The position numbers were made by a program, and so were the translations under genes. From an uncultured Prevotella sp. (GTDB taxonomy: Bacteria > Bacteroidota > Bacteroidia > Bacteroidales > Bacteroidaceae): a stretch of 64,000 nucleotides of DNA. Each line of letters starts with the position of its first letter. The stretch's first letter is position 1. Under the pieces are notes generated by a model. It was given only the letters and a program-made list of their open reading frames with translations, was not told the origin of the DNA and made no database searches. The stretch lies in contig ONPM01000028.1 in NCBI GenBank assembly GCA_900319715.1, positions 1-64,000 on the forward strand. The letters are read 5' to 3'. Shown here in pieces: positions 27,272-35,789 of the stretch.

Positions 27272-28539
27272 CTTTCTATCACCTCCAGGCACATACGGCC
27301 GTTATGATAAGGACACTTCCAGAAGCCAGCCTTATCGTCGACGAGGTTCAACGTTCCGTCCGGATGGCGGCTCCAGTGCCATTCGCCATTCTCCCAGTCT
27401 ATCAACTGGTCCTTGATATACTGCCAACAGCGAACAGCCCGCTCATAGGCTTCCTCATCGCCGAAATGCTGCCAGATGTTGAACCATCCCACGACATTCT
27501 CCGCCTGCACCCACCAGTGGAGGTCGTCATCCACATGGCCTGTATCGAGGTTGGCCTCATGGATCATCGAACCGTCAGGACGCAATCCCTTCTCAGAGGC
27601 CTTCGCCACTTCCCGGACAATGGGTTCCACACGTTCCAGCACATAAGGATCGCCTAACACCAGGGCCGCTTCATGCATCAGCCAGGAGCACTCGATATCA
27701 TGCCCATAACTCTCCAGACGGCCTGCTCCTCGCGTCCAGTCCATCTCAAAGAAGAGGTCGAGATGATGTGTCTCCGGATTGAGTATTTTGTCTGTGAAGA
27801 TGCCTATGATGTTGCGCAAGGCTGCCTCTACCCTATTGACGGTCTCCTGAGGCACAGAGATGCCTACCGGGAGTACTGACCCCAGAACAGGCACGTAGTC
27901 GCAAGACTCTTTCGCCTTGAGTTCCTGAAGACAACGATATAGATTAGCGTAGGGCTCGATAATGTGCAGATGGGTGTTCTGCGACTTGGGGAAGTTGGCA
28001 TCGAGTTCTGACAGTCGCATGTCGGCGATAGGCTGCCAGTCGCGCGTCTGGGCTTCGATGTAACCATTGAACTCGCTGTCGAAGGCGTGATTCTCTATGC
28101 ACTCAAACAACTCGATGGCGTAGTCAAGAGCCTCCCGGTCTCCTGTGGCGCGGACATATTCAGACAAGCCGTAGAGAGCGAAGCCGATGGCATAGAACTG
28201 CTTGCGTGCATTCAGCGGCTGCCCCTTGTGGTCGACACTCCAATAGACTCCACCATACTCCTTGTCGATAAAGTGCTCGATAAAGTACTCTTTCGCATAG
28301 GTGGCAGTCTTCAGATACTCATCCTTTCCCGACACGCGATAAGCAGCAGAGAACGTCCAGAGGATACGGGCATTGAGGATGGCACCCTTCTCAGCCTCCG
28401 GATGAAGCACTTCCTGTCCGTCGATACGTCCATAGAATCCACCGTTCTCGCGGTCGACCATCTTCGTCTGCCAGAAATGCAGGATGTTGTTCTCCAACAC
28501 ATCCTGCATCTCTTTTCTTAATGTCTGTATGGTCATCAT
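27256..28539 (-). CDS. AGE-family sugar 2-epimerase (mannobiose/cellobiose 2-epimerase)
   Basis: About 427 residues of the N-acylglucosamine 2-epimerase (alpha6/alpha6 barrel) family. Visible motifs are GGFYGRIDGQE, KQFYAIGFALYGLSEY, HIIEPYANLYR, DDLHWWVQAENVVGW and FWKCPYHNGRMCLE, which contain the catalytic histidines and the substrate-stacking tryptophans. In Bacteroides this gene type sits with GH130 and GH26 and converts mannobiose to mannosyl-glucose, so that role is likely here. The start is the ATG at 28539, seven bases after the transporter stop. The frame reaching 28563 would overlap it. Confidence 0.88.
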   Translation of the reverse strand: MMTIQTLRKEMQDVLENNILHFWQTKMVDRENGGFYGRIDGQEVLHPEAEKGAILNARILWTFSAAYRVSGKDEYLKTATYAKEYFIEHFIDKEYGGVYWSVDHKGQPLNARKQFYAIGFALYGLSEYVRATGDREALDYAIELFECIENHAFDSEFNGYIEAQTRDWQPIADMRLSELDANFPKSQNTHLHIIEPYANLYRCLQELKAKESCDYVPVLGSVLPVGISVPQETVNRVEAALRNIIGIFTDKILNPETHHLDLFFEMDWTRGAGRLESYGHDIECSWLMHEAALVLGDPYVLERVEPIVREVAKASEKGLRPDGSMIHEANLDTGHVDDDLHWWVQAENVVGWFNIWQHFGDEEAYERAVRCWQYIKDQLIDWENGEWHWSRHPDGTLNLVDDKAGFWKCPYHNGRMCLEVIERSEEM

Positions 28540-28546
28540 ATCAGGG

Positions 28547-29944
28547 TTATGCATTAAACTCACGTGCCTTCTTTAACTCGGCATTGATTTCATGTACACG
28601 CTTGGTCGTCAGGGGATAGAACCACACGACAATGATAGCGAGGGCAGCCACCATAGCGGGGATGAAACTCATCAGCCAGCGGAGCGCCGTCAAAGCACTC
28701 TCCGGCTGTACGACTCCAGCCTCCAACTGAGCGGCATCCGTGATGTAGCCGAAGCCTGAGAGGAGCCACAGCACAGCAGCGCCACCGATGGCACCGCCGA
28801 ACTTCTGAGCCATCGAGGCCGACGAGAAGATCAGACCCGTAGAGGCGGTGTTGTACTGCAACTCAGCATAGTCGCTCACGTCGGCATACATACTCCAAAT
28901 CAGCGGCGACATGATACCCGTGAAGACGGAGATGATAATCTGCAGGATCAACATCGTCCAGAAGCCTGACGATGTGCAGGGCACGAAGAAGAAGGCGATG
29001 CTGAACACCACGAGGGCTGCATTCACCATGATGAAGGTCGTCTTCTTACCCAACTTCTGGGCGATGGGCACACAGAGGGCCACACCAGCCATATTGGCCA
29101 CCTCTCCGATACCCAGGAACAAACCGGAATAGAAGAGGAACATCAGGCCGAAGAACGACAACTGCACGTCTGGTCCGATGATGTCGAGGAAGAAGTAGGC
29201 CACCGTTGCACCACGCACCGTATTGAAGAGGTTGGAACAGAGGGCTGCACCGATCAGCAGCCACCAAGGCTTATTCGAGAGCAAAGACTTGAAGTCGCTA
29301 CCCACACTCACCGTCGAGACAGTCTTCAGATGTTCTTTCGTCAACAGGAAGCAGAGGATGAACATCACAAAGCAGGCAGACGCAATGACACACATGGCTC
29401 CAAACCATCCCGTAGGCGTCTTATAGCCACCCATCATGTTCGTCAGGGGTTCCCAAAGGAACAGGGCGAGGAACGAACCGCCATAAGCAAAGAACATACG
29501 GAAGGATGAGAACACCGTCTTCTCGTTCGTGTCGTCGGTCATCACACCCAGCATAGCGCCATAAGGCACATTGATACCCGTATAGACGGTCATCATCATG
29601 ATGTAGGTGATGTATGCCCAGATCAGTTTGGCACCATAATTCCAGTCGGGTGTGGTAAACAGCAGGATACCGCAGATGGAAAAGAAGGGTGCCACCCAGA
29701 GCAGGTAGGGACGATACTTACCCCACTTGGTGTTCGTACGGTCGGCGATGATACCCATCATGGGGTCTGAGACAGCATCCCAGATACGTGTGACGAGCAC
29801 CAGCACACCCGCGTCGACAAGCGTCAAACCGAAGATGTTTGAGTAGAAGATCGGAAGGTAGTATGAGAACACTTTCCAGAAGGTTGATGACGACATGTCG
29901 CCAAAACCGTAGCCGATCTTTTCGATTAATTTAGTCTTTGCCAT
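28547..29944 (-). CDS. GPH-family sugar:cation symporter
   Basis: 465 residues with twelve transmembrane segments. RIWDAVSDPMMGIIADRTNTKWGKYRPYLLW is the glycoside-pentoside-hexuronide (MelB-type) signature with the cation-site Asp residues. PYGAMLGVMTDD is the conserved loop after helix 4. By position between the epimerase and the GH130 phosphorylase it probably brings mannobiose or short manno-oligosaccharides from periplasm to cytoplasm. It is preceded by a 28-base gap after the GH130 gene. Confidence 0.9.
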   Translation of the reverse strand: MAKTKLIEKIGYGFGDMSSSTFWKVFSYYLPIFYSNIFGLTLVDAGVLVLVTRIWDAVSDPMMGIIADRTNTKWGKYRPYLLWVAPFFSICGILLFTTPDWNYGAKLIWAYITYIMMMTVYTGINVPYGAMLGVMTDDTNEKTVFSSFRMFFAYGGSFLALFLWEPLTNMMGGYKTPTGWFGAMCVIASACFVMFILCFLLTKEHLKTVSTVSVGSDFKSLLSNKPWWLLIGAALCSNLFNTVRGATVAYFFLDIIGPDVQLSFFGLMFLFYSGLFLGIGEVANMAGVALCVPIAQKLGKKTTFIMVNAALVVFSIAFFFVPCTSSGFWTMLILQIIISVFTGIMSPLIWSMYADVSDYAELQYNTASTGLIFSSASMAQKFGGAIGGAAVLWLLSGFGYITDAAQLEAGVVQPESALTALRWLMSFIPAMVAALAIIVVWFYPLTTKRVHEINAELKKAREFNA

Positions 29945-29972
29945 AGATGATAATATTTAGATTGATTTTCGA

Positions 29973-31142
29973 TTACGATTTGCAAGCGCGGTTCTTGGCA
30001 ACGAGGCGCTTGATGGTCTCCACGCTGGCGGCTGTCGTGTAGCCGTCCTCTGGCGTGTTCATGCAGTAGTCGACGAGTTTGTCGACGGTCGATGTCGCCA
30101 CATGCATACGGGTATCTGCCGAAGCATAATAGATAAACACCTTTCCGTCCTCATCAGCAATCCAGCCGTTGGCGAAGGCCACATTCATCACATCGCCCAG
30201 ATACTCATCACCCTCAGGCACGAGGAAGAAACCACCCGGACGGGCTATCACCTTCGTGGGATTGTCGAGCGACGTCATATACATATAGAGCACGTAGCGC
30301 AGGCCGTCGGCCGTGGCCCTCACGCCATGTGCCAGATGCAGCCAGCCCTTCTGGGTCTTGATGGGATGCGGGCCCTCTCCGTTCTTCACCTCAGTGATGG
30401 TGTGATACTTGCGCTCGTAGATGATCGTCTCTTCCTTGATCTCAGCATGGGTGATGTCGTCGACGAGTGCCCAGCCGATGCCTCCACCGGAACCCGTGTC
30501 GATGAAACCGTCCTGCGGACGGGTATAGAAGGCATATTTGCCATCGACGAACTCAGGATGGAGCACGACATTACGCTGCTGCGACTTGGTCTTCAGGTCT
30601 GGCAGACGGTACCAGGTCTTCAGATCCTTCGTACGGGCGATGGCAGCGGTGGCAGTAGCAGCAGAGAGATTTCCCGGCTGAGAGTCGTCGTGACGCTCGG
30701 CACAGAACACACCATAGATCCAGCCGTCCTCGTGCTGCGTGATACGCATGTCATAGATATTTGTGGCAGGAATCACATCGTCGGGCATCGTGATCGGCTC
30801 GTCCCAGAAACGGAAGTTGTCGATGCCGTTGGGCGACTCGGCCACAGCGAAGAAACTCTTGCGGTCGGCACCCTCCACGCGAACGACGAGTACGTACTTG
30901 CCGTTCCACTTGATAGCACCTGAGTTCAGGGTCGCATTACACATGATGCGCTGCATCAGGTAGGGATTGTCCTGCTCATTGAAATCATATTTCCACTCCA
31001 GGGGCACATGGGCGGCTGTGAGGATGGGATACTTATATTTATCATATATGCCGTTGCCCCACTCGATGGGCTCGTTCTTACGGCTCAGCAGTTCCTCGTG
31101 ATGCTTGCGGAGGGCTGCTACTTTCTGTTCAAATTCTGACAT
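29973..31142 (-). CDS. GH130 4-O-beta-D-mannosyl-D-glucose phosphorylase
   Basis: 389 residues, five-bladed beta-propeller GH130 type. NPYLMQRIMCNATLNSGAI, VVRVEGADRKSFFAVAES, IYDMRITQHEDGWIYGVFC (catalytic Asp within DMRIT) and TRPQDGFIDTGSGGGIGWAL match the GH130 subfamily 1 mannosyl-glucose phosphorylases. The enzyme converts mannosyl-glucose plus phosphate to mannose 1-phosphate and glucose. It lacks a signal peptide, so it is cytosolic. Its neighbours (epimerase, GPH transporter, GH26) form the known mannan catabolic set. Confidence 0.9.
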   Translation of the reverse strand: MSEFEQKVAALRKHHEELLSRKNEPIEWGNGIYDKYKYPILTAAHVPLEWKYDFNEQDNPYLMQRIMCNATLNSGAIKWNGKYVLVVRVEGADRKSFFAVAESPNGIDNFRFWDEPITMPDDVIPATNIYDMRITQHEDGWIYGVFCAERHDDSQPGNLSAATATAAIARTKDLKTWYRLPDLKTKSQQRNVVLHPEFVDGKYAFYTRPQDGFIDTGSGGGIGWALVDDITHAEIKEETIIYERKYHTITEVKNGEGPHPIKTQKGWLHLAHGVRATADGLRYVLYMYMTSLDNPTKVIARPGGFFLVPEGDEYLGDVMNVAFANGWIADEDGKVFIYYASADTRMHVATSTVDKLVDYCMNTPEDGYTTAASVETIKRLVAKNRACKS

Positions 31143-31174
31143 AATATATTAATGATTGACGGGTTGAAGATTGA

Positions 31175-32302
31175 TTATTCAGCGATATCCTTAGCGAAGA
31201 GGGTCTTTTCGCTGTTATAGAACTCCACGAAGTAGGGGGCATCGGGCTTCGAGGTGGAAGGACCGAACCACTCCTGCTTGTAGTTACGCCATGTGAGCAG
31301 ATAACTGATGGGGAACTCCTCGACGGCAGGCAGCAGGGTGGATGTCCACCAGTCGGGCTGCGTCAGGTTCTTCATTCCCGTCTCGGTCAAGGCGGGTATC
31401 AGATGGTGCGCCCTAGCGGTCTCACACAAGACGGTCAGGTTCTGCTTGGTGCGTGCGATGAACTGGTCCTTCTCCTGGGGCACCCACTGATAGCCGTCAA
31501 GGCCAAGCATATCCACACGGCCGTCACCAGGATAGCGGACGAGCAGGCGCTCGGCAGTCAGATTGTCCTCACAGCCAGGAGAGTACGACCATACGAGATT
31601 GTCGAAGCCGTCGGCCCTCAACTTATCCTGCAGCATGTTCCACAGAGCCTTGTATTCTCCCACGGAGCAGAGTTTCTCACCCCACCAGAACCATGAGCCG
31701 GAGTTCTCGTGCCAAGGACGGAAGATGACGGGGATCTTCTGGCCGTTGTCGTCTGTCAGCGTGGCCAGGAAGTCGCTCACGCGCTGCATCCACCCGGCAA
31801 ACTTCTCATGGAAATCGCCACCGGGCAGTATCTTCTTCACCACTGCAGAGTCGGTCACATCCCAGGCTGAGCCAGCAGGGAACTTCTGTCCGGCCCAACC
31901 GCCGCCCTCGATGGTGGTGACGGGATTGCGGGGATGCCAACTCAGGGTAACAATGCCACCACGACGATAATGGTTCTTGATCTCCTCGGTCATGCGGGTG
32001 AAGGGCACACTGTCGAGATTCTTCTGGTCGCCCATCTCTATGCCGCCCAGGTCGAAGCCCATGATGGCGGGATAGTCACCGCAGACGTTCTTCACGTCGC
32101 TTGAATCCTTATCGTATTCCCAGGTCAGACCGTACATCGGGTCGTCCTGATGACCGTACATGATACCTTTCTGCTGGAGTGAGTCCAGGCGCTCGAGCAA
32201 CTGTTGTGCCGCTGTCTTATCAGGCTCAGCCTGCTTTTGTGCTGTGCAAGCAATCATAACCAATGTGGCTGCTGCTATTATCATCATCTTCTTCATATAC
32301 AC
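31175..32302 (-). CDS. GH26 beta-mannanase lipoprotein
   Basis: 375 residues. The N-terminus (MKKMMIIAAATLVMIACTA) is a lipoprotein signal with Cys at the cleavage site. The catalytic domain shows MYGHQDDPMYG, LSWHPRNPVTT, FRPWHENSGSWFWWG with the acid/base Glu, and PALTETG with the nucleophile Glu, all standard GH26. In this locus type it releases mannobiose from mannan. Two starts are possible (32302 or 32296). It lies 18 bases after the CE7 esterase gene. Confidence 0.9.
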   Translation of the reverse strand: MYMKKMMIIAAATLVMIACTAQKQAEPDKTAAQQLLERLDSLQQKGIMYGHQDDPMYGLTWEYDKDSSDVKNVCGDYPAIMGFDLGGIEMGDQKNLDSVPFTRMTEEIKNHYRRGGIVTLSWHPRNPVTTIEGGGWAGQKFPAGSAWDVTDSAVVKKILPGGDFHEKFAGWMQRVSDFLATLTDDNGQKIPVIFRPWHENSGSWFWWGEKLCSVGEYKALWNMLQDKLRADGFDNLVWSYSPGCEDNLTAERLLVRYPGDGRVDMLGLDGYQWVPQEKDQFIARTKQNLTVLCETARAHHLIPALTETGMKNLTQPDWWTSTLLPAVEEFPISYLLTWRNYKQEWFGPSTSKPDAPYFVEFYNSEKTLFAKDIAE

Positions 32303-32319
32303 CTTATTTAATAATTATA

Positions 32320-33606
32320 TCACTTGATATGCATTTGTTTCAGTAACCAGTTCTCCCATTCGTCCCACTGCTCCTGGAACCAGAAGTGCCAGGTGGCCTG
32401 ATAGGGTTTGATCTCCTTGGGACCTTTCACCGTGTTATAGGTCGCCCAAGCGGTGGTGGGAGGCACCACGTCGTCGTTGTAGCCGAACGAGAACCAGCCC
32501 TGCTGCTGGTCAGTGATCAGGCGGGCGAAGTTGATGCCGTCGTAGTAGCGCGACACCTCGATCTGCTTTTCCTGTCCTACACCTTTATTAAAATAGAAAT
32601 AGTGTGGCCAGCCGCAGGCGATGCCACGCAGCGAGTTCGTGTGGTCGCAGAGGGCTGCATGCACGGGGGCATAGTAGGTGATGCGCTTGTCGAGACCTGC
32701 TGTCGCAAGGCTGAGGAAGCCTCCCTGGCTGGAGCCCGTCACACCCATCTCCTTACCGTTCCACGGGGTGTATTCCTCGATGTAGTCGAGGGCACGGATA
32801 CAGCCGAGGATCACGCGCTTGTAGTAGTTCTTGTCGCGGTCGTCCATATAGAACTCCCAGTACCAGTTCAGCGCTCCGTGATAGAGGTCGTCGTAGACCT
32901 TCTGGTCCATCGTGACGGGGATGCCGTGAATGCCGATCTCGAGGGTGATGGCGCCCTGGGAGGCTGTCCAGACGTCGCCGCCGTAGGGGCGCACGCCTGC
33001 ACCAGGCACGCGCAGCAGGGCAGGATACTTGCCTTCCTTCACGGGCACGCAGAGGATGCCATACGTGCGGTAGTCCCACTGCATGTTCTGGAAACTGACT
33101 TCATAGACGTTCACGTCCTTCGTGCAGCGCTCGGGCAGCAGCCGCTTCGTGGGGTTCAGTTCCGTCTTGCGGGCCTCCTTGATGGCTGCCTGCCAGAAGT
33201 CGGAGAAGTCCTTGGGCATCACCGTCGAGGGCTGCAGTTGCTCAGGAGAGAAGGCAGCGCCGCAGGCACCCTTGTAGTCCTTGCCGCCCACATGGGCGGT
33301 CACGTCCACACGATAGAAGCCGGGCTGCTTCATCGTGCCAGAGAGTTTCATCGTACCATCTTTCAGCACGGTGGTCTTCTTCACGTCCTGATACATCTCA
33401 GGACCGGCGGCCAGGTCGATGCTCACATTGTCGAGGGGTGTACCCGACTTCAAGACGCTGACGGTGAACGACGCCTTGTCGCCCACCTTGTACGTCCAGT
33501 CCTGATGGTCAGGCTGCACGAGCACCTGGATCTCCGAGCCGCGGATTTGTGCAGACAGCGTCGAGAACGCCATCACGCAGAGGATCATTGATAGTAGTTT
33601 TTTCAT
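32320..33606 (-). CDS. CE7-type acetyl(xylan/mannan) esterase, secreted
   Basis: 428 residues with a signal peptide (MKKLLSMILCVMAFSTLSAQ), an N-terminal beta-rich region of about 120 residues, and an alpha/beta hydrolase domain. GVTGSSQGGFLSLATAGLDKR holds the nucleophilic Ser in the GxSQG motif characteristic of carbohydrate esterase family 7; DHTNSLRG and the C-terminal HFWFQEQWDEW region probably hold the rest of the triad. In this mannan locus it likely removes acetyl groups from glucomannan. A promoter box lies about 32 bases upstream, so it leads the operon down to the epimerase. Confidence 0.85.
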   Translation of the reverse strand: MKKLLSMILCVMAFSTLSAQIRGSEIQVLVQPDHQDWTYKVGDKASFTVSVLKSGTPLDNVSIDLAAGPEMYQDVKKTTVLKDGTMKLSGTMKQPGFYRVDVTAHVGGKDYKGACGAAFSPEQLQPSTVMPKDFSDFWQAAIKEARKTELNPTKRLLPERCTKDVNVYEVSFQNMQWDYRTYGILCVPVKEGKYPALLRVPGAGVRPYGGDVWTASQGAITLEIGIHGIPVTMDQKVYDDLYHGALNWYWEFYMDDRDKNYYKRVILGCIRALDYIEEYTPWNGKEMGVTGSSQGGFLSLATAGLDKRITYYAPVHAALCDHTNSLRGIACGWPHYFYFNKGVGQEKQIEVSRYYDGINFARLITDQQQGWFSFGYNDDVVPPTTAWATYNTVKGPKEIKPYQATWHFWFQEQWDEWENWLLKQMHIK

Positions 33607-33637
33607 CTCGCTTTTAGTTGATTACAAAATTGCGCTG

Positions 33638-33645
33638 CAAAGGTA
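33638..33645 (-). promoter_or_regulatory. -7 box TACCTTTG for the esterase-GH26-GH130 operon
   Basis: TACCTTTG on the minus strand, about 32 bases before the ATG at 33606 and 48 bases after the GH5 stop. It suggests that the GH5 gene and the five downstream genes are separate transcription units. Confidence 0.6.
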
Positions 33646-33692
33646 CTACAAATCCTCGGAACCATCGTACTTTCTTTTGCCCAATGATGATA

Positions 33693-35015
33693 CTATTTCG
33701 TCAACTTGCTCATTCTGTCCACCTGCGAGCGCACGACAGCCAGCGTCGTGGAGTCCGTAGCGAACACCGAGTTCAGTCCTTGTGCCTCCTGGGCAGGGTC
33801 GCCCGTATAGTCGTCGCCCACCTGCCACTGCTCATGCTTCGGCTCTGCCAGTCCGCCCCAGCCCCAGAAGTTGCAGCCGGCGAACTTACCGCCCTGCTCG
33901 GCATTGTCGGCCACCAGCGAGAAGACGTACTGATAGAAGCCGTCGCGCCCCTTCGTCGGGATGTCCTTGGCGAACTTGAATCCGTCGCGCGGATAGCCGA
34001 ACTCCTCCATCACGAGGGGCTTGCCGATGCGGTCGCAGATGGCGAGATGGCGGTCAATATAGTCCTTCGTGTTCGCCTGAGCCCTGGGCAGGTTCTCGAT
34101 GAGCGAGTCGGGCTTGGCCCAGCCCCAGTTGTAGGGCCACAGGTGGATGTTGGCATAGCCGATGTTCTTGTCGGCGGTGATGCGCTCCCAGCAGTCGAAG
34201 TCGCCCTCGCAGCCCCAGGCGCCCTCGGAGCCGATGGAGATCAGGTGGTTGGGGTCGAGTTCGCGGATGAGTGCCGATGCCTCAGCGAGCCACTTCTCGA
34301 AGGCGGGAAGCGCCTCACGGGAGAAGGCTCTGGGCTCGTTGCCGATCTGCCACGACATGATGGCGGGATCGTCCTTGTAGGCCTTACCTGTATAGCGGTT
34401 CGTGCGGGTAAGAATGAAGCGCACGTAGTCGTAGAACAGCTCATGGGCCTTCTCGTTGGTGGCATACTGCGCCATGGCCTGCATGAAGGCGGGATAGCCC
34501 GCGTCGTCGGGTCTCGGCTGCTTGCCTGCACCGGCCTGCTCCAGATAGAAGCCGTAGCCGCCGCTCCACTCCCACGAGTTGTTCAGGTAGAGCACGGCCA
34601 CCATGTCGCGCTTGCCCATCTCCTGCAACAGGTAGTCGAGTCCGGCGAGGATCGTGTCGTTATACACGCCCGGAGCCTCCTGCAGCGTCGGCTCCACCTT
34701 GGTTTTCACACCCCGCTGACCGTCGGAGCCCACGAGCACGCGCAGATTGTCGATACCCATCTCCTTCATCAGGTCGAGTTCCCTGGCCAGCCGCTCACGG
34801 TTGCCGCCTTGCCCTTCCGAAGCGAGGATCGCACCATACCAGAAGTTCGTACCCACATAATAGTAGGGCTTACCGTTCTTCACAAAGTGGCCGTCCTCAA
34901 CAGTCACGAACTCCGAGGCCGACTCTTGGGTGGTCCGGCCGCAGGCAGCGATCAGCACTGCCATCACAAGCATCACGAGATATTTCATAATTATAGTTTT
35001 AGACATCTTCTTCAT
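33693..35015 (-). CDS. GH5 (subfamily 7-like) endo-beta-mannanase lipoprotein
   Basis: About 440 residues. A lipoprotein signal (MKYLVMLVMAVLIAACG) precedes a TIM barrel with FVKNGKPYYYVGTNFWYGA, YLNNSWEWSGGYGFYLEQ, MSWQIGNEPRAF (acid/base Glu), HLWPYNWGW and PLVMEEFGYPRDG (nucleophile Glu). These fit GH5 mannanases. The open frame extends to 35312, but residues upstream come from a repeat element. The promoter box at 35024-35031 limits the start to the ATG at 35015, 35006 or 34988. 35015 matches the radA start in the paralogous promoter. It would cut mannan on the cell surface. Confidence 0.87.
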   Translation of the reverse strand: MKKMSKTIIMKYLVMLVMAVLIAACGRTTQESASEFVTVEDGHFVKNGKPYYYVGTNFWYGAILASEGQGGNRERLARELDLMKEMGIDNLRVLVGSDGQRGVKTKVEPTLQEAPGVYNDTILAGLDYLLQEMGKRDMVAVLYLNNSWEWSGGYGFYLEQAGAGKQPRPDDAGYPAFMQAMAQYATNEKAHELFYDYVRFILTRTNRYTGKAYKDDPAIMSWQIGNEPRAFSREALPAFEKWLAEASALIRELDPNHLISIGSEGAWGCEGDFDCWERITADKNIGYANIHLWPYNWGWAKPDSLIENLPRAQANTKDYIDRHLAICDRIGKPLVMEEFGYPRDGFKFAKDIPTKGRDGFYQYVFSLVADNAEQGGKFAGCNFWGWGGLAEPKHEQWQVGDDYTGDPAQEAQGLNSVFATDSTTLAVVRSQVDRMSKLTK

Positions 35016-35023
35016 AACAGTTG

Positions 35024-35055
35024 CAAAGTTACAACAAATAAACGAGACTGCCAAA
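35024..35055 (-). promoter_or_regulatory. Promoter of the GH5 gene, carried by the repeat element
   Basis: On the minus strand a -33 TTTG (35052-35055) is separated by 20 nt from a -7 TAACTTTG (35024-35031). The sequence through to the ATG resembles the radA promoter at 52709-52740, including ATTTGG, GTTTATTT and GTAACTT. Confidence 0.7.
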
Positions 35056-35789
35056 TTTTTTACAAAAAATCTTTCAGATTTCAGCAACGATTCCCCAGAC
35101 CCCCCTATTGCCACCACGCATACATCCTCATTTTTCCTAGACTCATGCCCTGCCCTGTCCGCGTGATCTTTTCTGTCCCCGCGCGACCTTTCCTGTTCCC
35201 GCATGATTTTGCAAGAGGGAAAATTTTCCTCCTTGTACTTTCTCCCTGCTTGGCTCCATCTTTCGGCAGAGGCCGGCTCCATCTTTCGAGAGTCATTAAA
35301 GTCATTAGTCATTAGTCATTAAGCACTTCTCAAATCTCATCTTAGACTCTTCAAAATTTTATATTATTATATATATTATAATATATATAATAATATAATC
35401 TAATAAACCTCTTTTCTCTTACTCCTTAATGACTTAATGACTAATGACTAATGACTTAAATGACTGTCTTTTCCTAATTATCGGTTAACAGTTTTTCCTT
35501 ATATCCTGATGTGGTTGATAGTCGTTTTACCGAACAACTGACAGCCTTCCTGACATCGTTGACAGCATTCCTGGTTTCGTTGACATTTTCCTGAAAGTAT
35601 TGACATTGCTCAGTCGGGAATGCCTTACATAATTTACGGCAATGCCTTGCACATTTCACATCGATGCCTGGCATAATTTGCGGCGATGCCTTCCACTAAA
35701 TAGCGCCAGGCACCGCCGCAAATCACGCCAAACATCTCCATGAGACACAGAAGGCATCCGCATGACTCATGGAAGACATCACAACGGTA
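35056..35789. repeat. Dispersed intergenic element, copy A
   Basis: Reading away from the GH5 promoter it holds: a small AAATCT/AGATTT hairpin (35067-35081); a block at 35232-35265 that matches copy B over 34 nt with one mismatch; inverted TCATTAG heptad arrays (about 35291-35322 and 35425-35465) around a perfect 40-bp AT palindrome (35359-35398); then arrays with about 21-bp (TGACA words at 35539, 35560, 35581, 35601) and 22-bp periods (35619-35773). No gene is supported in this 730-bp stretch. Copy B lies inverted at 52177-52700. Confidence 0.85.
35359..35398. repeat. Perfect 40-bp AT palindrome (copy A)
   Basis: The 40 bases equal their own reverse complement and consist only of A and T. 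The identical 40 bases occur at 52432-52471. Confidence 0.95.

Noticed and set aside
35016..35312. N-terminal extension of the GH5 gene
   Set aside because: These codons lie upstream of the promoter and belong to the repeat element; the lipoprotein signal begins downstream.
35539..35606. Sigma-70 -35 boxes (TTGACA)
   Set aside because: Members of this phylum use TTTG/TAnnTTTG promoters, and these words are units of a periodic array without matching -10 boxes.
35474..35674. 66-codon frame on the minus strand in element A
   Set aside because: It lies wholly in the 21-22-bp arrays, has no promoter box and no resemblance to any family.
35619..35773. CRISPR array
   Set aside because: Units are contiguous 22-mers with drift and no spacers of constant length between identical repeats; no cas genes are in the window.
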